A stretch of 64,000 bases of DNA from Halosegnis longus. GTDB taxonomy: Archaea > Halobacteriota > Halobacteria > Halobacteriales > Haloarculaceae. Positions within the stretch are counted from its first letter, which is position 1. The number at the start of each line of letters is the position of its first letter. A model generated the notes under the pieces. It searched no databases and was not told the DNA's origin. It saw only the letters and a list, made by a program, of their open reading frames with translations. The DNA lies in the NCBI RefSeq assembly GCF_009663395.1, contig NZ_QKNW01000001.1:2046001-2110000 (forward strand). The letters run 5' to 3'. Positions 26,535 through 35,969 of the stretch are shown here, one piece after another. The position numbers were made by a program, and so were the translations under genes.

Positions 26535-26998
26535 TGGTCCACCTCCGCCTCGTCGGTCGACCCGGAGGCGATGACGAAGAACAGTCCCGTCACGACGCCG
26601 GCGACGATGAGTCCGATTGCCAACTCGACGAACTCCATCCCGTACTTCGCGGCCTTGTAGATGGGGTACACGTCGTACTCGAGGAAGGCTCCCCCGAGTA
26701 GAATCGAGCCGATGCCCGCGAGGAAGAAGGCTAACACGCCCAATCCGACGAGTCCGACCGGAATCGTCGTCCCAATCCAGTCGCGTGTCGTCTCGATGCC
26801 GAACGCGATACCGAGCATGAGGACGACGGTCCCGACGATGACGCCGCCTTGGAACCCACCACCGGAGGAATCTGCTCCGTGGAACATCACGAACAGTCCG
26901 AGCGTGAACACGAACGGCGTGATGACCCGGACGGTCGTCATGATGATGGGACTCTCGACGTAGGGGGCCTGTGGCTCCTCGACCGAGTCGGCGCTCAT
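26531..26998 (-). CDS. mnhB: Monovalent cation/proton antiporter subunit B
   Basis: 155 residues, four membrane helices. The MnhB signature FVMFHGADSSGGGFQGGVIVG is clear. An acidic N-terminal tail of about 18 residues precedes helix 1. It corresponds to the MrpB domain. Coupled by four-base overlaps on both sides. Confidence 0.9.
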   Translation of the reverse strand: MSADSVEEPQAPYVESPIIMTTVRVITPFVFTLGLFVMFHGADSSGGGFQGGVIVGTVVLMLGIAFGIETTRDWIGTTIPVGLVGLGVLAFFLAGIGSILLGGAFLEYDVYPIYKAAKYGMEFVELAIGLIVAGVVTGLFFVIASGSTDEAEVDQ

Positions 26999-27531
26999 CC
27001 TAACACCTCCCGTCTGAGGACGACGATGAGCCCGATGCCGGCCGAGTAGACCACCACGGCCTCACCGAAGGTATCGAAGCCACGATACGAGGCGAGCACT
27101 GCGGTCACGGCGTTCTTGACCTGTGACTCCTCGTAGGCGTTCTCCAGATAGTAGTTCGTCACCTCGTCGGTGGCGACGGCGGAGTCGCTGGCACCGACGG
27201 CCGGGAGCGCGAACAGCGTCGCCGACAGCGAGACGACGAGCAGCACCGACACCGCGAGCGCGGGGACGTTCACCCGCTCGAAGGTGCGGTCGTCTGGCGG
27301 GCGGGTCGTCTTCGCGATAGTGAGCAACAGCAGGACGGTCATGACGCCGGCACCGACAGACGCCTCGGTCAGCCCCACGTCGGGGGCCCGCAGGAACACC
27401 CAGATGATGGCGATACCGAGACTGTACGCGCCGAAGGCGATAATCGCGGCGAGCACGTCGCGCAACAGCGCGGTCGCGACCGCACAACAGAGGATGAACA
27501 CCAGGAGCGCGGCTTCGACGGGCGTAATCAC
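26995..27531 (-). CDS. MrpA C-terminal domain-like / MbhD-type subunit (DUF4040)
   Basis: 178 residues from a GTG start. Residues 1-85 carry three helices with GLTEASVGAGVMTVLLL, the DUF4040/MbhD motif that in bacterial MrpA is fused behind the NuoL-like part. Residues 95-178 hold an MbhE-like part with a fourth helix, an extracellular loop and a last helix (FGEAVVVYSAGIGLIVVLR). MrpA is thus split here, its N-terminal part being supplied by one of the two large downstream subunits. Confidence 0.85.
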   Translation of the reverse strand: MITPVEAALLVFILCCAVATALLRDVLAAIIAFGAYSLGIAIIWVFLRAPDVGLTEASVGAGVMTVLLLLTIAKTTRPPDDRTFERVNVPALAVSVLLVVSLSATLFALPAVGASDSAVATDEVTNYYLENAYEESQVKNAVTAVLASYRGFDTFGEAVVVYSAGIGLIVVLRREVLG

Positions 27532-27848
27532 GCCTCATCCCCCTCCTCGTCGGTCGTCCACGGCTCGATACCCTGTTCGGCTGCCGCACGCACGATTGCG
27601 TGTGCGGCGGTTGGATTGGTGATGAACATAAACAACAGGAGCAGCACGGTCTTGACCGTCGTCATGGTCCCGTCGAACGCGAGCGCGACCGCCCCGAGCG
27701 TCAGCAGTGCCCCGAGCGTCTCGCTCTTCGAGGTACTGTGTGCGCGGGTGTAGAGGTCGGGGAGTCTGATGAGTCCGACGACGGCGACGACGGCGAAGAA
27801 GACGCCACCGAGTGCCAATAGGAGGATGGCAATCTCGCGGGGCGTCAC
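27528..27848 (-). CDS. mnhG: Monovalent cation/proton antiporter subunit G
   Basis: 106 residues from a GTG start, three membrane helices. VVGLIRLPDLYTRAHSTSKSETLG is the MnhG signature. A short acidic tail (WTTDEEGDEA) ends the protein. It overlaps MnhF by four bases upstream and the DUF4040 gene by four downstream. Confidence 0.9.
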   Translation of the reverse strand: MTPREIAILLLALGGVFFAVVAVVGLIRLPDLYTRAHSTSKSETLGALLTLGAVALAFDGTMTTVKTVLLLLFMFITNPTAAHAIVRAAAEQGIEPWTTDEEGDEA

Positions 27849-28120
27849 AACACACCACCCCGCTCGACGGTGAACTTCGAGATGGAGATGCTCAACAGGA
27901 AGTTGAGGAGGGCGTACACGAGCGCGATGTCGAGCGCGCCCGGCTCACCGATGGCCGCAGCCAGCAGCGCGATGACGATGACGACGTTCGAGCCGACGAC
28001 GTTGACCGCGATGACGCGGTCGGGCATCGTCGGGCCGCGGACGACGCGATAGAGGCCACCCAGCGAGGCGACGGTGAACGCCGCGGCGGTCACGAGCAAA
28101 ATATCCATGGTGAGTGTCAT
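27845..28120 (-). CDS. mnhF: Monovalent cation/proton antiporter subunit F
   Basis: 91 residues, three membrane helices. YRVVRGPTMPDRVIAVNVVG is the conserved MnhF loop (RGPTxxDRVxAxD/N). It overlaps MnhE by four bases (ATGA type) and MnhG by four, as expected for a tightly coupled operon. Confidence 0.9.
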   Translation of the reverse strand: MTLTMDILLVTAAAFTVASLGGLYRVVRGPTMPDRVIAVNVVGSNVVIVIALLAAAIGEPGALDIALVYALLNFLLSISISKFTVERGGVL

Positions 28121-29202
28121 CGCTCGACCGCCTCGTCGCTCTCTCGGCTCTCTTCGCTCGCCTCGTCGGTGCCGCGACGCTCCAGCGGGCTCGGAATCCG
28201 GGACGCGGCTCGGCCGTAGAAGACGAACCGGACGGCGCGTTCGAGCGAGCCGCCCAGCAGCCCGGCCTTCGAGTCCCTCGTGAGCGCGTGGACGGTGAAG
28301 TGTCGCCGGGTCACGTCGACGGTGACGGTGCCGGGCGTCAGCGTGATGCTGTTGGCGAGTGTCGTCACCGGGAGCGCGGACCAGACGGCGGCGTCGAACT
28401 CAACCACTTCGGGGTCGATCGGCAGGTCCGGGTGGAGCACGACGTACGCAATCTTGAGGTTCGCGACGACGACCTCCCAGAGGAGATACGGGATGTACAA
28501 CAGCAGCCGACCGACGCGGCCAGCAGTCTGTGTCGGCTGTATCGGCGTCGTCAGCGAGATTCCCCACAGCGCCGTTGCGACGACGAGCCCGGAGATCGTG
28601 CCCGTCGCGAGTTCGAACGGCGCGAGCGAGCCGGCGAGCAGCAGATAAAACAGGGTCGAAATCGTCGCGAGGCCGAGAAACTGTGCGATAGTGCCCCGGC
28701 GGACGAGCAGGGTTCCGCGCCGCGGGCGCGCGACGGCCGCTTCCTCCACCTCGAAGCCGGCGCGGCGGAGTTCGTTCTCGATAGGCGGCAACAGCGGCGT
28801 CGTTCCGAGCGGGTCGAAGTCGGGGTCGAACACCACGACGTCGATGCCGTGTGTCCGGGCGTACTCCGCGAGCACGTCGGCGTAGTCGCTCGGGCTGAAC
28901 AGATACTCGCGGGTCCCGACGAGCGAGGTGTACACCTCGACTGCCGCCTCGGTGTCGGCACCGAGGTCCTCGTCCGCCCACGCCTCGACGCGGTCGAGCA
29001 GCGAGCGGGCGTGTTCCGCCTCACCGGTGCCCTCGTCGAACGAGAGGCGTTTCGAGAGCGGGTAGACGAACCGAAGCGTCACCGACTCGCCGGTCTCGGC
29101 GGCGCGGTCGGTCGCCTGTTCGACGGCGTATCTGACCGTGTTCCGGACGCTGCGGGACTCGGAGACCGGGACGAGATACCCCGTCCCGGTCACCGGTACC
29201 AC
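28117..29202 (-). CDS. mnhE: Monovalent cation/proton antiporter subunit E with an N-terminal stress-protein-like domain
   Basis: About 361 residues. Residues 1-165 are soluble and resemble a universal-stress/nucleotide-binding alpha/beta domain ([20 protein letters not shown] ... [15 protein letters not shown]). The rest is MnhE: two or three membrane helices, [17 protein letters not shown], and the C-terminal [22 protein letters not shown] motif. First gene of the nine-gene operon. The start is uncertain: GTG at 29202 or 29193; the frame is open further upstream but without a good start. Confidence 0.83.
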   Translation of the reverse strand: MVPVTGTGYLVPVSESRSVRNTVRYAVEQATDRAAETGESVTLRFVYPLSKRLSFDEGTGEAEHARSLLDRVEAWADEDLGADTEAAVEVYTSLVGTREYLFSPSDYADVLAEYARTHGIDVVVFDPDFDPLGTTPLLPPIENELRRAGFEVEEAAVARPRRGTLLVRRGTIAQFLGLATISTLFYLLLAGSLAPFELATGTISGLVVATALWGISLTTPIQPTQTAGRVGRLLLYIPYLLWEVVVANLKIAYVVLHPDLPIDPEVVEFDAAVWSALPVTTLANSITLTPGTVTVDVTRRHFTVHALTRDSKAGLLGGSLERAVRFVFYGRAASRIPSPLERRGTDEASEESRESDEAVER

Positions 29203-29447
29203 CCGGACGACTGCAGGTCGGAACGGCCGGTAGTGCGTGCCATCGTTCTCGTGGAGCGATTGAGTCCCACGTGGTAAAGCGCTTGCTTTCGCCGCGCTAC
29301 CGGCGTCGATTTTCCGCCGCAAGCTGGACGAACGCCCACGGTTTCGGCCGTTCGCGCTACCGGTGTCCAGTCGGCGCGCGGCGGCCGCCTCGCGGTCGAA
29401 CTACACCGATTCACAGCCTTTTACCCCACCGCTCTCTCACGCGGACC
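29203..29447. other. Divergent intergenic region (245 bases) between mnhE and hpt
   Basis: The longest gene-free stretch of the window. It must hold the promoters of the antiporter operon (left) and of hpt (right). Short frames here have no family features. I see the hpt TATA box at 29419 but no clear repeat or RNA gene. Confidence 0.5.
29419..29424 (+). promoter_or_regulatory. TATA box of hpt
   Basis: TTTTAC in CAGCCTTTTACCCC, about 26 bases before the ATG at 29448; supports this start and a leaderless mRNA. Confidence 0.5.
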
Positions 29448-30017
29448 ATGGACCAACTCGCCGAGTCGCTCCACGACGCACCCATCATCGAGAAGGACGG
29501 TTACCACTACTTCGTCCACCCGATCTCCGACGGCGTCCCGATGCTGGAGCCGTCGCTCCTGCGTGAAATCGTCATCCGCATCATCCGGAAGGCGAACCTG
29601 GAAGACGTGGACAAAATCGTCACGCCCGCGGCGATGGGTATCCACATCTCCACTGCGGTCTCCCTGATGACAGACATCCCGCTCGTCGTCATCCGGAAAC
29701 GCGAGTACGGACTCGACGGCGAGAAGCCGCTCTTCCAACAGACCGGCTACTCCGAGTCGCAGATGTACATCAACGACGTGGACGCCGGCGACAGCGTGCT
29801 CGTGCTCGACGACGTGCTCTCGACGGGCGGCACGCTCGCGGCTATCTGCGGTGCCCTCGACGACATCGACGCCGAGATTCAGGACGTGGTGGCCGTCATC
29901 AAAAAGGTGGGCGGCGAGAACAAGGTCGACGAGTCGCCGTACCACGTCAAGACGCTCATCAACGTCGACGTGGTGGACGGCGAGGTCGTCATCGTCGACA
30001 AGGACGGCGACGACTGA
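29448..30017 (+). CDS. hpt: Hypoxanthine/guanine phosphoribosyltransferase (HGPRTase-like)
   Basis: 189 residues. The PRPP-binding loop is [17 protein letters not shown]; upstream GDSV and [17 protein letters not shown] complete the type I phosphoribosyltransferase fold. Beginning [21 protein letters not shown] matches archaeal HGPRTase-like proteins closely. It salvages hypoxanthine and/or guanine to IMP and GMP, although some haloarchaeal members act on adenine. An upstream extension of 59 codons was rejected because the TATA box would lie inside it. Confidence 0.9.
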   Translation: MDQLAESLHDAPIIEKDGYHYFVHPISDGVPMLEPSLLREIVIRIIRKANLEDVDKIVTPAAMGIHISTAVSLMTDIPLVVIRKREYGLDGEKPLFQQTGYSESQMYINDVDAGDSVLVLDDVLSTGGTLAAICGALDDIDAEIQDVVAVIKKVGGENKVDESPYHVKTLINVDVVDGEVVIVDKDGDD

Positions 30018-30095
30018 TTCGCGACGCGGCTTCTGGTTCGCGTTCGAGACTGGGGGCCGCGGGAAAATCGACAGCAGAGAAAACAGACGAGCGAT

Positions 30096-31340
30096 TTAGG
30101 CTTCGATGCCGTCGAACTTCTCCAGGTCGATAGTCTCCTCCAAGAGGAGGTCCGTCTGGTCGGATACGTCGACCTGTTCGCGCGCGAGCTGTTTGAGCTT
30201 CGACTGCGGGGCGAGGTCGCCGATGAGAACGCCGCCGACGACCCTCCCGTCTTTGAGCGCGACGCGCCGCCACTCGCTGTCGGAGTACTTCTTCTCCACG
30301 TCGTCGTCGCCGAGCGTCGGGTGGCCGAAGGAGAGGAACGGGAAATCAAAGTGCGTAATCGAGTACGAGGAGACCCACTCGAAGGTCTCGGACGGCTCGC
30401 CCCACCCGCTGAGCATGTTCTGGGCGGCGACGGAGCCTTGCTCTTTTGCCGACCCCCACGCGCCGTTCTGTGCGCGCTCGCCGAGCAACACGTCGTGGAA
30501 CTGCGTGATGTCGCCCGCGGCGTACACGTCCTCGACGTTCGTCTGCATGTGCTCGTCCGTGACGATTCCCCAGTCGAGTTCGATGTCGGTGTCGCGCAGG
30601 AACTCCGTGTTGAAATCCAGCCCGATTGCCGCGCCGACGAAGTCGGCGTCGAAGCGCTCGCCGTTCGGGTCGACGGCGGCGGTGACGTGGCCGTCGTCGT
30701 CCGTCTCGAAGTGGTCGACGCCGGAGTCGAACACCGGCGTGACGTTCTTCTCCCGCAGAGCGTCGTGGATAATCTCGGCGCCGTCCGGGGAGAGCGCGTA
30801 GCGCCACCAGCACTCGCCGCGCATGAGGTAGTTCGCCTCCACGCCCTGTGCGCCACAGATGGCCGCGAGGTCGATGCCGAGCAGCCCGGCACCGACGATG
30901 ACGCCGTTGTCGGCCGCCTCGGCACCCTCCTTGATTGCCCGGGCGTCCTCGAAGGTCCAGAAGTGTTCGATACCCTCGGCGTCGGAGTTGTCGACCGGAA
31001 GCTGGGTCGGCGTCCCGCCCGTCGCGACGAGCAGCTTGTCGTACTCGTAGCTCTCCCCGGAGTGGGTCTCGACGCTGTGGCCCTCGGTGTCGACGGTCGT
31101 GACGTGGGTGTTCAACTGGAGGTCGATACCCCGCTCGTCGTACCAGTCGGGGCTGTGAATGGAGATGGGCGCCTCCGGCATCCGGCCTTTTGCGTACTCC
31201 TTGATGAGAATACGATTGTACAGCGCCTCTCCCTCGTCGGTGATGACGGTGATGTCCGCGTCGGGCTCTGCGTCGTGCAGTGTCTCCGCCGCGGAACTGC
31301 CGGCGATACCGTCGCCGATGATGACGTACGACGAACTCAT
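30096..31340 (-). CDS. NAD(P)/FAD-dependent oxidoreductase (nitrite/rubredoxin reductase-like)
   Basis: 414 residues. The FAD motif VIIGDGIAGSSAAE at the start, an internal NAD motif GVIVGAGLLGIDLAA (about 147-161) and the closing NVEDVYAAGDITQF (about 270-283) give the two-dinucleotide fold of the rubredoxin/ferredoxin reductase and NirB N-terminal family. A C-terminal domain of about 100 residues (DGRVVGGVLIGD) fits. It passes electrons from NAD(P)H to a small carrier or substrate that cannot be named. Convergent with hpt, divergent from the gene at 31448. Confidence 0.85.
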   Translation of the reverse strand: MSSSYVIIGDGIAGSSAAETLHDAEPDADITVITDEGEALYNRILIKEYAKGRMPEAPISIHSPDWYDERGIDLQLNTHVTTVDTEGHSVETHSGESYEYDKLLVATGGTPTQLPVDNSDAEGIEHFWTFEDARAIKEGAEAADNGVIVGAGLLGIDLAAICGAQGVEANYLMRGECWWRYALSPDGAEIIHDALREKNVTPVFDSGVDHFETDDDGHVTAAVDPNGERFDADFVGAAIGLDFNTEFLRDTDIELDWGIVTDEHMQTNVEDVYAAGDITQFHDVLLGERAQNGAWGSAKEQGSVAAQNMLSGWGEPSETFEWVSSYSITHFDFPFLSFGHPTLGDDDVEKKYSDSEWRRVALKDGRVVGGVLIGDLAPQSKLKQLAREQVDVSDQTDLLLEETIDLEKFDGIEA

Positions 31341-31447
31341 ACACGTTCTTCGACCGCCCCCACTAAAGGGAATTGCTATCTCCCCGTGTCACACGCGCCG
31401 GCGTCTGTCGCCGCTGGATTCAAACAGACGCGAGACCAAACGAGGGT

Positions 31448-32047
31448 ATGAAACTCCGACAGAACGTCCGCCACTGGGCCGCCAAGAAGGCACTCACGAC
31501 ACCCATCGTCGGCGAGAAGGCACGCGCGAAGCTCGTCGATTTACACACCAGTATCTTCCTCGATAAGACGGACGAGTCCAACCGCGACGAGCGGGAAGCC
31601 CACCTCGATGACTTCTTCGCCGCCACGATGGACACCTACGTCGCTGCCCTCGACGCCGGCTTCACCGAGGCCGAGGCGCGCGAGGTCACCCACATCCAGG
31701 CGAACTTCGACTTCTTCAACCACGGCTGGGCGGAGATGATGGAGTTCCCGGGCGACGAACTGGAGGAACACTACCGCCGCTACGAGTCGTTCTTCGTCGC
31801 CCACAACATCACCATCGACGACCCGCTCGGCGACTTCCGACCGGTCGGCGGCATCGCCGATGCACCCGCCACGCCCGACGCGATGGAGGAGGGCGCGTTC
31901 GAGAACGCGGTCGCCGGCTTCGCCGACGACGTGTATCTGGACGACGGCGAACAGATTCACAAGGGCGGCGACACCGAAGAGCCGGAGGACGTGTCGCTGG
32001 AGCAGTCGCCGGGCGTCTCCGACGAGGACGCACCCGCCGACGACTGA
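31448..32047 (+). CDS. Haloarchaeal protein of unknown function
   Basis: 199 residues, soluble, mainly helical. It begins MKLRQNVRHWAAKKALTTP and has a helical core rich in aromatic residues and His (THIQANFDFFNHGWAEMMEFP, residues 78-98), then YRRYESFFVAHNITIDDPLG and an acidic disordered tail. I recall this as DUF6149 family, from memory. The His/Glu-rich core could bind metal, but no known motif is complete. Convergent with a flavoprotein gene, six bases between stops. Confidence 0.7.
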   Translation: MKLRQNVRHWAAKKALTTPIVGEKARAKLVDLHTSIFLDKTDESNRDEREAHLDDFFAATMDTYVAALDAGFTEAEAREVTHIQANFDFFNHGWAEMMEFPGDELEEHYRRYESFFVAHNITIDDPLGDFRPVGGIADAPATPDAMEEGAFENAVAGFADDVYLDDGEQIHKGGDTEEPEDVSLEQSPGVSDEDAPADD

Positions 32048-32053
32048 GACGGT

Positions 32054-33367
32054 CTACTCCTCTAACAGCGCGTCAGCCGCCGCGTACCCCGCCTCGATAC
32101 CCCCGTTGAGCGACCGTTCGGGGTACTGTGCACGCGAGGCCATCCCCGCGTAGTAGATGCCGTCGGCGATGTCGCCACCGAGGTCGTAGGGAACCACCAT
32201 GTCGAGGTAGCCGCGCTCGTAGATTGGTGCGGTGCGGGGGTTGCGCGCAATCTCCATCCAGTTCACCGAGTCGCGGTCGAATTCCGGGAACATCTCTTCG
32301 ATGCCACCGAGCCAGCGGTCGCGAACCTCCTCGTCCGAAAGCTGCCACAGCTCCTCGTCCTGACTCTGGATGTAGCTCGCACAGTAGAGCAGGTGTTCGC
32401 CGCCGTAGCGCTCGGGCGAGACGAAGTTCGTGTGCTCGATCAGCGCGCCGAAGGGTGCCTCGTCGGCGATGTTGAGCCAGTAGGTGTCGGTCACCGACTC
32501 GTCCATTCCGACGACGGCACATACCGACCCCTGGAACTCGATGTCGCACTCGTAGCCGGTCCAGCGTTCGAGCAGGTGGGGCATCGTCGTGACCACCACG
32601 TCGTCGACGGCGTGTTCGGTCGTCGTCCCGTCCTGCTCGACACTGAGGGAGCTGACGGACTCATCGAAGTCGATATCCTGAACGCGCGCACCGGTCTCGA
32701 CGTTCTCGCGGCCGACCGCCTCGACGAGCGCGTCCACGAGCACGGCGAAGCTGCCGTCGAAGTAGCCGAGCTTCTCGCCTTTCAGCAGGTCGCGCTCGCC
32801 GCGAAACTGGATGCGACCGAGCAGCCACGCCGCGGACACGTCCTCCTTGCGCGAGCCGAACTTCGCGCGAAGCAGCGGCTCGAAGAAGAAGTCGTAGACG
32901 CCCTGCGTCGTGTGTTCGAGCAGGAACTCCTTGATGGGGACGTGCTCGTAGGCCTCCAGTTCGTCGTAGCTGTCGAAGCTGGGGATGCCGCCGCGCACGT
33001 CGACCCCGAGGGTGAGCATACCGAGTCGGAACTTATCGTAGAAGCTCAGATGCGGATAGGCGGCGATCTCCCACGCCGTGTTCAGCGGATGGACGACGCC
33101 GTCGACGTAGTAGGAGTCGTGGCCCCACAGCCACTCCAGTCGGTCCTCGACGCCCAACTCCTCCGCGAGGTCGACGATGGTCTCCTCCGTAGCGGAGAGG
33201 TGGTGGTAGTACGCCTCGATGGGGTCCCCCTCGGTCTCGTAGGTGGCCGCCAGCCCGCCGACGGTGTCGGACGCCTCGAAGACGGTCGGGTCGTGGCCGG
33301 CCTGCTGGAGGCGGTACGCCGCGGCGAGTCCGGCGATACCACCGCCGACGACAGCAATCATACCCAT
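32054..33367 (-). CDS. Protoporphyrinogen-oxidase-like FAD amine oxidase family protein
   Basis: 437 residues. The FAD motif [22 protein letters not shown] with [16 protein letters not shown] marks the amine oxidase/HemG-like/desaturase superfamily. [21 protein letters not shown] and the C-terminal [23 protein letters not shown] (in parts) support this. Haloarchaeal members may act on carotenoid, heme or sugar (UDP-galactopyranose mutase-like) substrates, so function is open. Start ATG 33367 or 33361, six bases apart. Confidence 0.82.
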   Translation of the reverse strand: MGMIAVVGGGIAGLAAAYRLQQAGHDPTVFEASDTVGGLAATYETEGDPIEAYYHHLSATEETIVDLAEELGVEDRLEWLWGHDSYYVDGVVHPLNTAWEIAAYPHLSFYDKFRLGMLTLGVDVRGGIPSFDSYDELEAYEHVPIKEFLLEHTTQGVYDFFFEPLLRAKFGSRKEDVSAAWLLGRIQFRGERDLLKGEKLGYFDGSFAVLVDALVEAVGRENVETGARVQDIDFDESVSSLSVEQDGTTTEHAVDDVVVTTMPHLLERWTGYECDIEFQGSVCAVVGMDESVTDTYWLNIADEAPFGALIEHTNFVSPERYGGEHLLYCASYIQSQDEELWQLSDEEVRDRWLGGIEEMFPEFDRDSVNWMEIARNPRTAPIYERGYLDMVVPYDLGGDIADGIYYAGMASRAQYPERSLNGGIEAGYAAADALLEE

Positions 33368-33424
33368 ACTTCGGAGTCTGTGGTATGGGTCTTTCCATCG
33401 GTCTGACGGCCGTGGCTTGAAACT

Positions 33425-33430
33425 CTTATA
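33425..33430 (+). promoter_or_regulatory. TATA box of the DUF2150 gene
   Basis: CTTATA in AACTCTTATACCG, 28 bases ahead of the ATG at 33456; supports that start. Confidence 0.55.
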
Positions 33431-33455
33431 CCGCTGGCTGTGTGACTGCGGAGAT

Positions 33456-34061
33456 ATGAGCACCGACGAGAGCGCCGAGGGCGACAGAGAGCTACCAGAG
33501 GAGTTCTACAGCGAGGAGCGCTGGAACAACTGGCTCACCCGCCTCGAAGACGAGGATATCGACCCCGAAAACGAGGACTCCGCTCGGCTCCTGTTGAACC
33601 TACAGGACGACGCCGCCATCGCCGTCGCGAAGATCATCACCGCCTACCGCGACGACCTCCTCGACGAAGACGAAGCCCTCGACGAACTCGAAGCGTTCGC
33701 CGCCGTCGTCCTCGACGACGTGGCAATCGACGACGAGGACAAGGCGATGCTCGTCGACTCCGTCCAGATGGCGCTCCACTGTGTCGCCGCCTCCGCCGAG
33801 GCGTTCGTCGTCAGCGGCACCCCAGAGGAGGGAACCGTCGCGGCCAACATCCAGGCGGCCGTCGACGCCGAGGCCGACGAGGAGTTCGACACCGCGTTCA
33901 ACTACTGCGCGCAGGCCGGCACGCTCGTCATCGACGGCACCGACACCGACGTGAGCAGCATCGCCGCCGACCTCGAGTACGGCTACGTCGCCGAGTGGGT
34001 CAACGGCCTCGACTCCCTGCAGGACGCGCTCTCGGACCCCGAGCTCGTCGAGGAAGCCTGA
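33456..34061 (+). CDS. DUF2150 family protein
   Basis: 201 residues, very acidic, soluble and all-helical in appearance. [17 protein letters not shown] near the start and [18 protein letters not shown], then [16 protein letters not shown] and a C-terminal [17 protein letters not shown] fit the haloarchaeal DUF2150 family. No catalytic motif. Own promoter; followed after 70 bases by the pilin-like gene. Function unknown. Confidence 0.75.
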   Translation: MSTDESAEGDRELPEEFYSEERWNNWLTRLEDEDIDPENEDSARLLLNLQDDAAIAVAKIITAYRDDLLDEDEALDELEAFAAVVLDDVAIDDEDKAMLVDSVQMALHCVAASAEAFVVSGTPEEGTVAANIQAAVDAEADEEFDTAFNYCAQAGTLVIDGTDTDVSSIAADLEYGYVAEWVNGLDSLQDALSDPELVEEA

Positions 34062-34098
34062 GCCGGTCGCCGTTCTCCCGACGACTCACCCCACGACG

Positions 34099-34104
34099 CT
34101 TATA
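34099..34104 (+). promoter_or_regulatory. TATA box of the repeat-tailed pilin-like gene
   Basis: CTTATA in GACGCTTATACGTC, about 32 bases before the ATG at 34134. It favours 34134 over an in-frame GTG at 34110, which would lie too close to the box. Confidence 0.5.
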
Positions 34105-34133
34105 CGTCCGTGTCGCGAACCAGTACCAACTGT

Positions 34134-35969
34134 ATGTTCCGGGATGATACACGCGGCCAGTCGGTGCAGGTCGGCGTTATCATCCTCTTTTCATTCGCGA
34201 TTATCGCGTTTACCTCCTATCAGGCCGTCATCGTCCCACAGCAGAACCAACAGGTCGAGTTTGACCACAATCAGGCAGTCCAGCGCGACATCGTCGACAC
34301 GCGCAACACCATCGTCCGTGCCGCCAACGCGGGCGAGAACGGCGCATCCTCAATCCAACTCGGCGAGAACTTCCCCGCCCGCATCTTCGCACTCAACGCT
34401 CCGTCGGCGAACGGTCGGTTCGCGACGACCGACCGCGGCGATATCACGGTGACCAACAGCGACGGCAACGTCTGTCCCGGTCCCGACCAGACGGTTCGCG
34501 CGAGCTACACGCCCAACTACAGCTACTACAACAACGCGCCGACGACGAAGTACGAGAACACGTTCGTGTTCAACGAGTTCGACGACGGGACCGAACGCGT
34601 CGAAACACGCGCCCGATTGCTGTTCGGGGAAGACGATGCCAGTACCACAGGCGTCGTGAATCTCGTCGCGCTGTTCGGTGACACCCAACAGTCGGGCACC
34701 GAGTCGATTTCCGTCGACCTCTACAGCGGAACGACGAGTAGCCAGACCGTCACCGACCCCGTAGTCACGCTCCCGACGAGTGCGGAGGCACCGACGTGGG
34801 CCGAAGCCCTCGGCTACGAATCGGTGTCCGACCTCGAGAGCGCGCCCGGCGTTGACGGTCTCTCGGTCGCGAGCGGCGAGGTAACCATCGACCTCGCCGG
34901 CGACTACGACATCGTCTGTACGGAAGTCGGGATGGATTCGACGCCGCCGAGCGGGCTCGCCGCTATCGCACCGATTCCGGGTGGTGGCGGTGGTGGAGGC
35001 GGCGGTGGTGGCGGTGGTGGCAACAATCCACTTCCTGAGAATGCGGTTGCATTTGATGATGCAAACACGAACGGCCAGTACGATTCCGACGAGACAACGT
35101 ATGAAGAGTCCGACTTCGACGGAAATGCCAATACTGGACCGAATGGTGACTTTAGTGGTGAGAATATTGTCCTTAGAAAAGATATCTCCGTCAGTAAAAT
35201 TGATATGTCGGCTGTATCGCTCACCGCAAATGATGTCAGTATTGATGCCACTAATGCTGGTTTAAATATTGGCGTTGATGAAACACTAAATCTCGCTGGC
35301 TCCACACTGACATCTGCATCAGGAAAACAAACCACGCTCAGCGGAGGATCAGCCGATATTTCAGGCGCAACGATTGACTCTGGATCTGGGGTGAAAATAG
35401 AACCATCTGGAGAGGTGGATGCCACTGGAGCAACAATTACGTCTGCTCAGGGGAAACAGATAACACTCACTGGCGGACCGATTGACACCTCCGGTGCGAC
35501 GATTGAATCGGGGTCTGGAGTGAAGGTTAAGTCGTCACAGTCTGTTGATGTCTCGGATGCGAGAATTACGTCTGCTCGGGGGAAACAGATATCTCTGACC
35601 GGGCAATCTCTAACCGGTCAAAATGCCGAGATAATCTCTGGATCTGACCTAAAACTCTCGACAAGTCGTGGAATGGACCTCCGCAGTGCAACACTGGAAG
35701 TGGCAAACGGTAAAAGTATGAACCTCAACGCGAATCAGAATCGCCTGGGATTCAGTATCGATATCGGCGATGCAAAACTCATCTCACAAAAACAGATATC
35801 GGCCTCCGCAAAGGGTGGGTCGCTTCAGTTCAACACCGCTTCCAGTACCGGCCCCGGAACGCGAATTGTCAACCCAAATAATAACATGGGGCAGTTCCTG
35901 ATTCTTCAAGAAGGGGACAAAGAGCCAGAAAATGGAAGCCCAGAAAAGGGAAGCATAATTGTCCAATAA
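34134..35969 (+). CDS. Pilin-like surface protein with a 43-residue-repeat tail on a polyglycine linker
   Basis: 611 residues in two unlike halves. Residues 1-282: a short basic N-terminus (FRDDTRGQS), one hydrophobic helix (VGVIILFSFAIIAFTSYQAV) and an extracellular beta domain; this is the DUF7289/archaeal pilin-like type, high GC with haloarchaeal codons. Residues 283-296 are 14 glycines. Residues 297-611 are AT-richer, Ser/Thr/Asn-rich, and contain tandem repeats of exactly 43 residues (from 390, 433, 476 and a degenerate 519), each with SGKQ/QGKQ and GATIDSGSG-like parts, which predicts a parallel beta-helix. Probably exposed on the cell surface as an adhesin or pilus subunit. The tail composition suggests it was acquired separately. 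Confidence 0.75.
   Translation: MFRDDTRGQSVQVGVIILFSFAIIAFTSYQAVIVPQQNQQVEFDHNQAVQRDIVDTRNTIVRAANAGENGASSIQLGENFPARIFALNAPSANGRFATTDRGDITVTNSDGNVCPGPDQTVRASYTPNYSYYNNAPTTKYENTFVFNEFDDGTERVETRARLLFGEDDASTTGVVNLVALFGDTQQSGTESISVDLYSGTTSSQTVTDPVVTLPTSAEAPTWAEALGYESVSDLESAPGVDGLSVASGEVTIDLAGDYDIVCTEVGMDSTPPSGLAAIAPIPGGGGGGGGGGGGGGNNPLPENAVAFDDANTNGQYDSDETTYEESDFDGNANTGPNGDFSGENIVLRKDISVSKIDMSAVSLTANDVSIDATNAGLNIGVDETLNLAGSTLTSASGKQTTLSGGSADISGATIDSGSGVKIEPSGEVDATGATITSAQGKQITLTGGPIDTSGATIESGSGVKVKSSQSVDVSDARITSARGKQISLTGQSLTGQNAEIISGSDLKLSTSRGMDLRSATLEVANGKSMNLNANQNRLGFSIDIGDAKLISQKQISASAKGGSLQFNTASSTGPGTRIVNPNNNMGQFLILQEGDKEPENGSPEKGSIIVQ
34980..35021 (+). repeat. Polyglycine-coding run (14 codons)
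   Basis: Fourteen GGN codons (GGT, GGC, GGA mixed) join the GC-rich pilin-like half to the AT-rich half of the same gene. The mixed codons show it is a protein-level linker rather than a fresh slippage product. Confidence 0.85.
35301..35816 (+). repeat. Four 129-bp units coding 43-residue beta-helix repeats
   Basis: Units begin at 35301, 35430, 35559 and 35688, exactly 129 bases apart. Units 2 and 3 share a nearly identical stretch starting ATTACGTCTGCTC at 35436 and 35565. The protein pattern is [SA]-T-[LI]-T-S-A-x-G-K-Q then a second coil with A-T-I-[DE]-S-G-S-G-V-K. Unit 4 keeps only the first part. Confidence 0.85.

Noticed and set aside
34980-35021. Polyglycine run considered as a frameshift or assembly artefact between two genes
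   Set aside because: The frame is continuous, codons are mixed, and no start signal exists right after it; a linker is the simpler reading.
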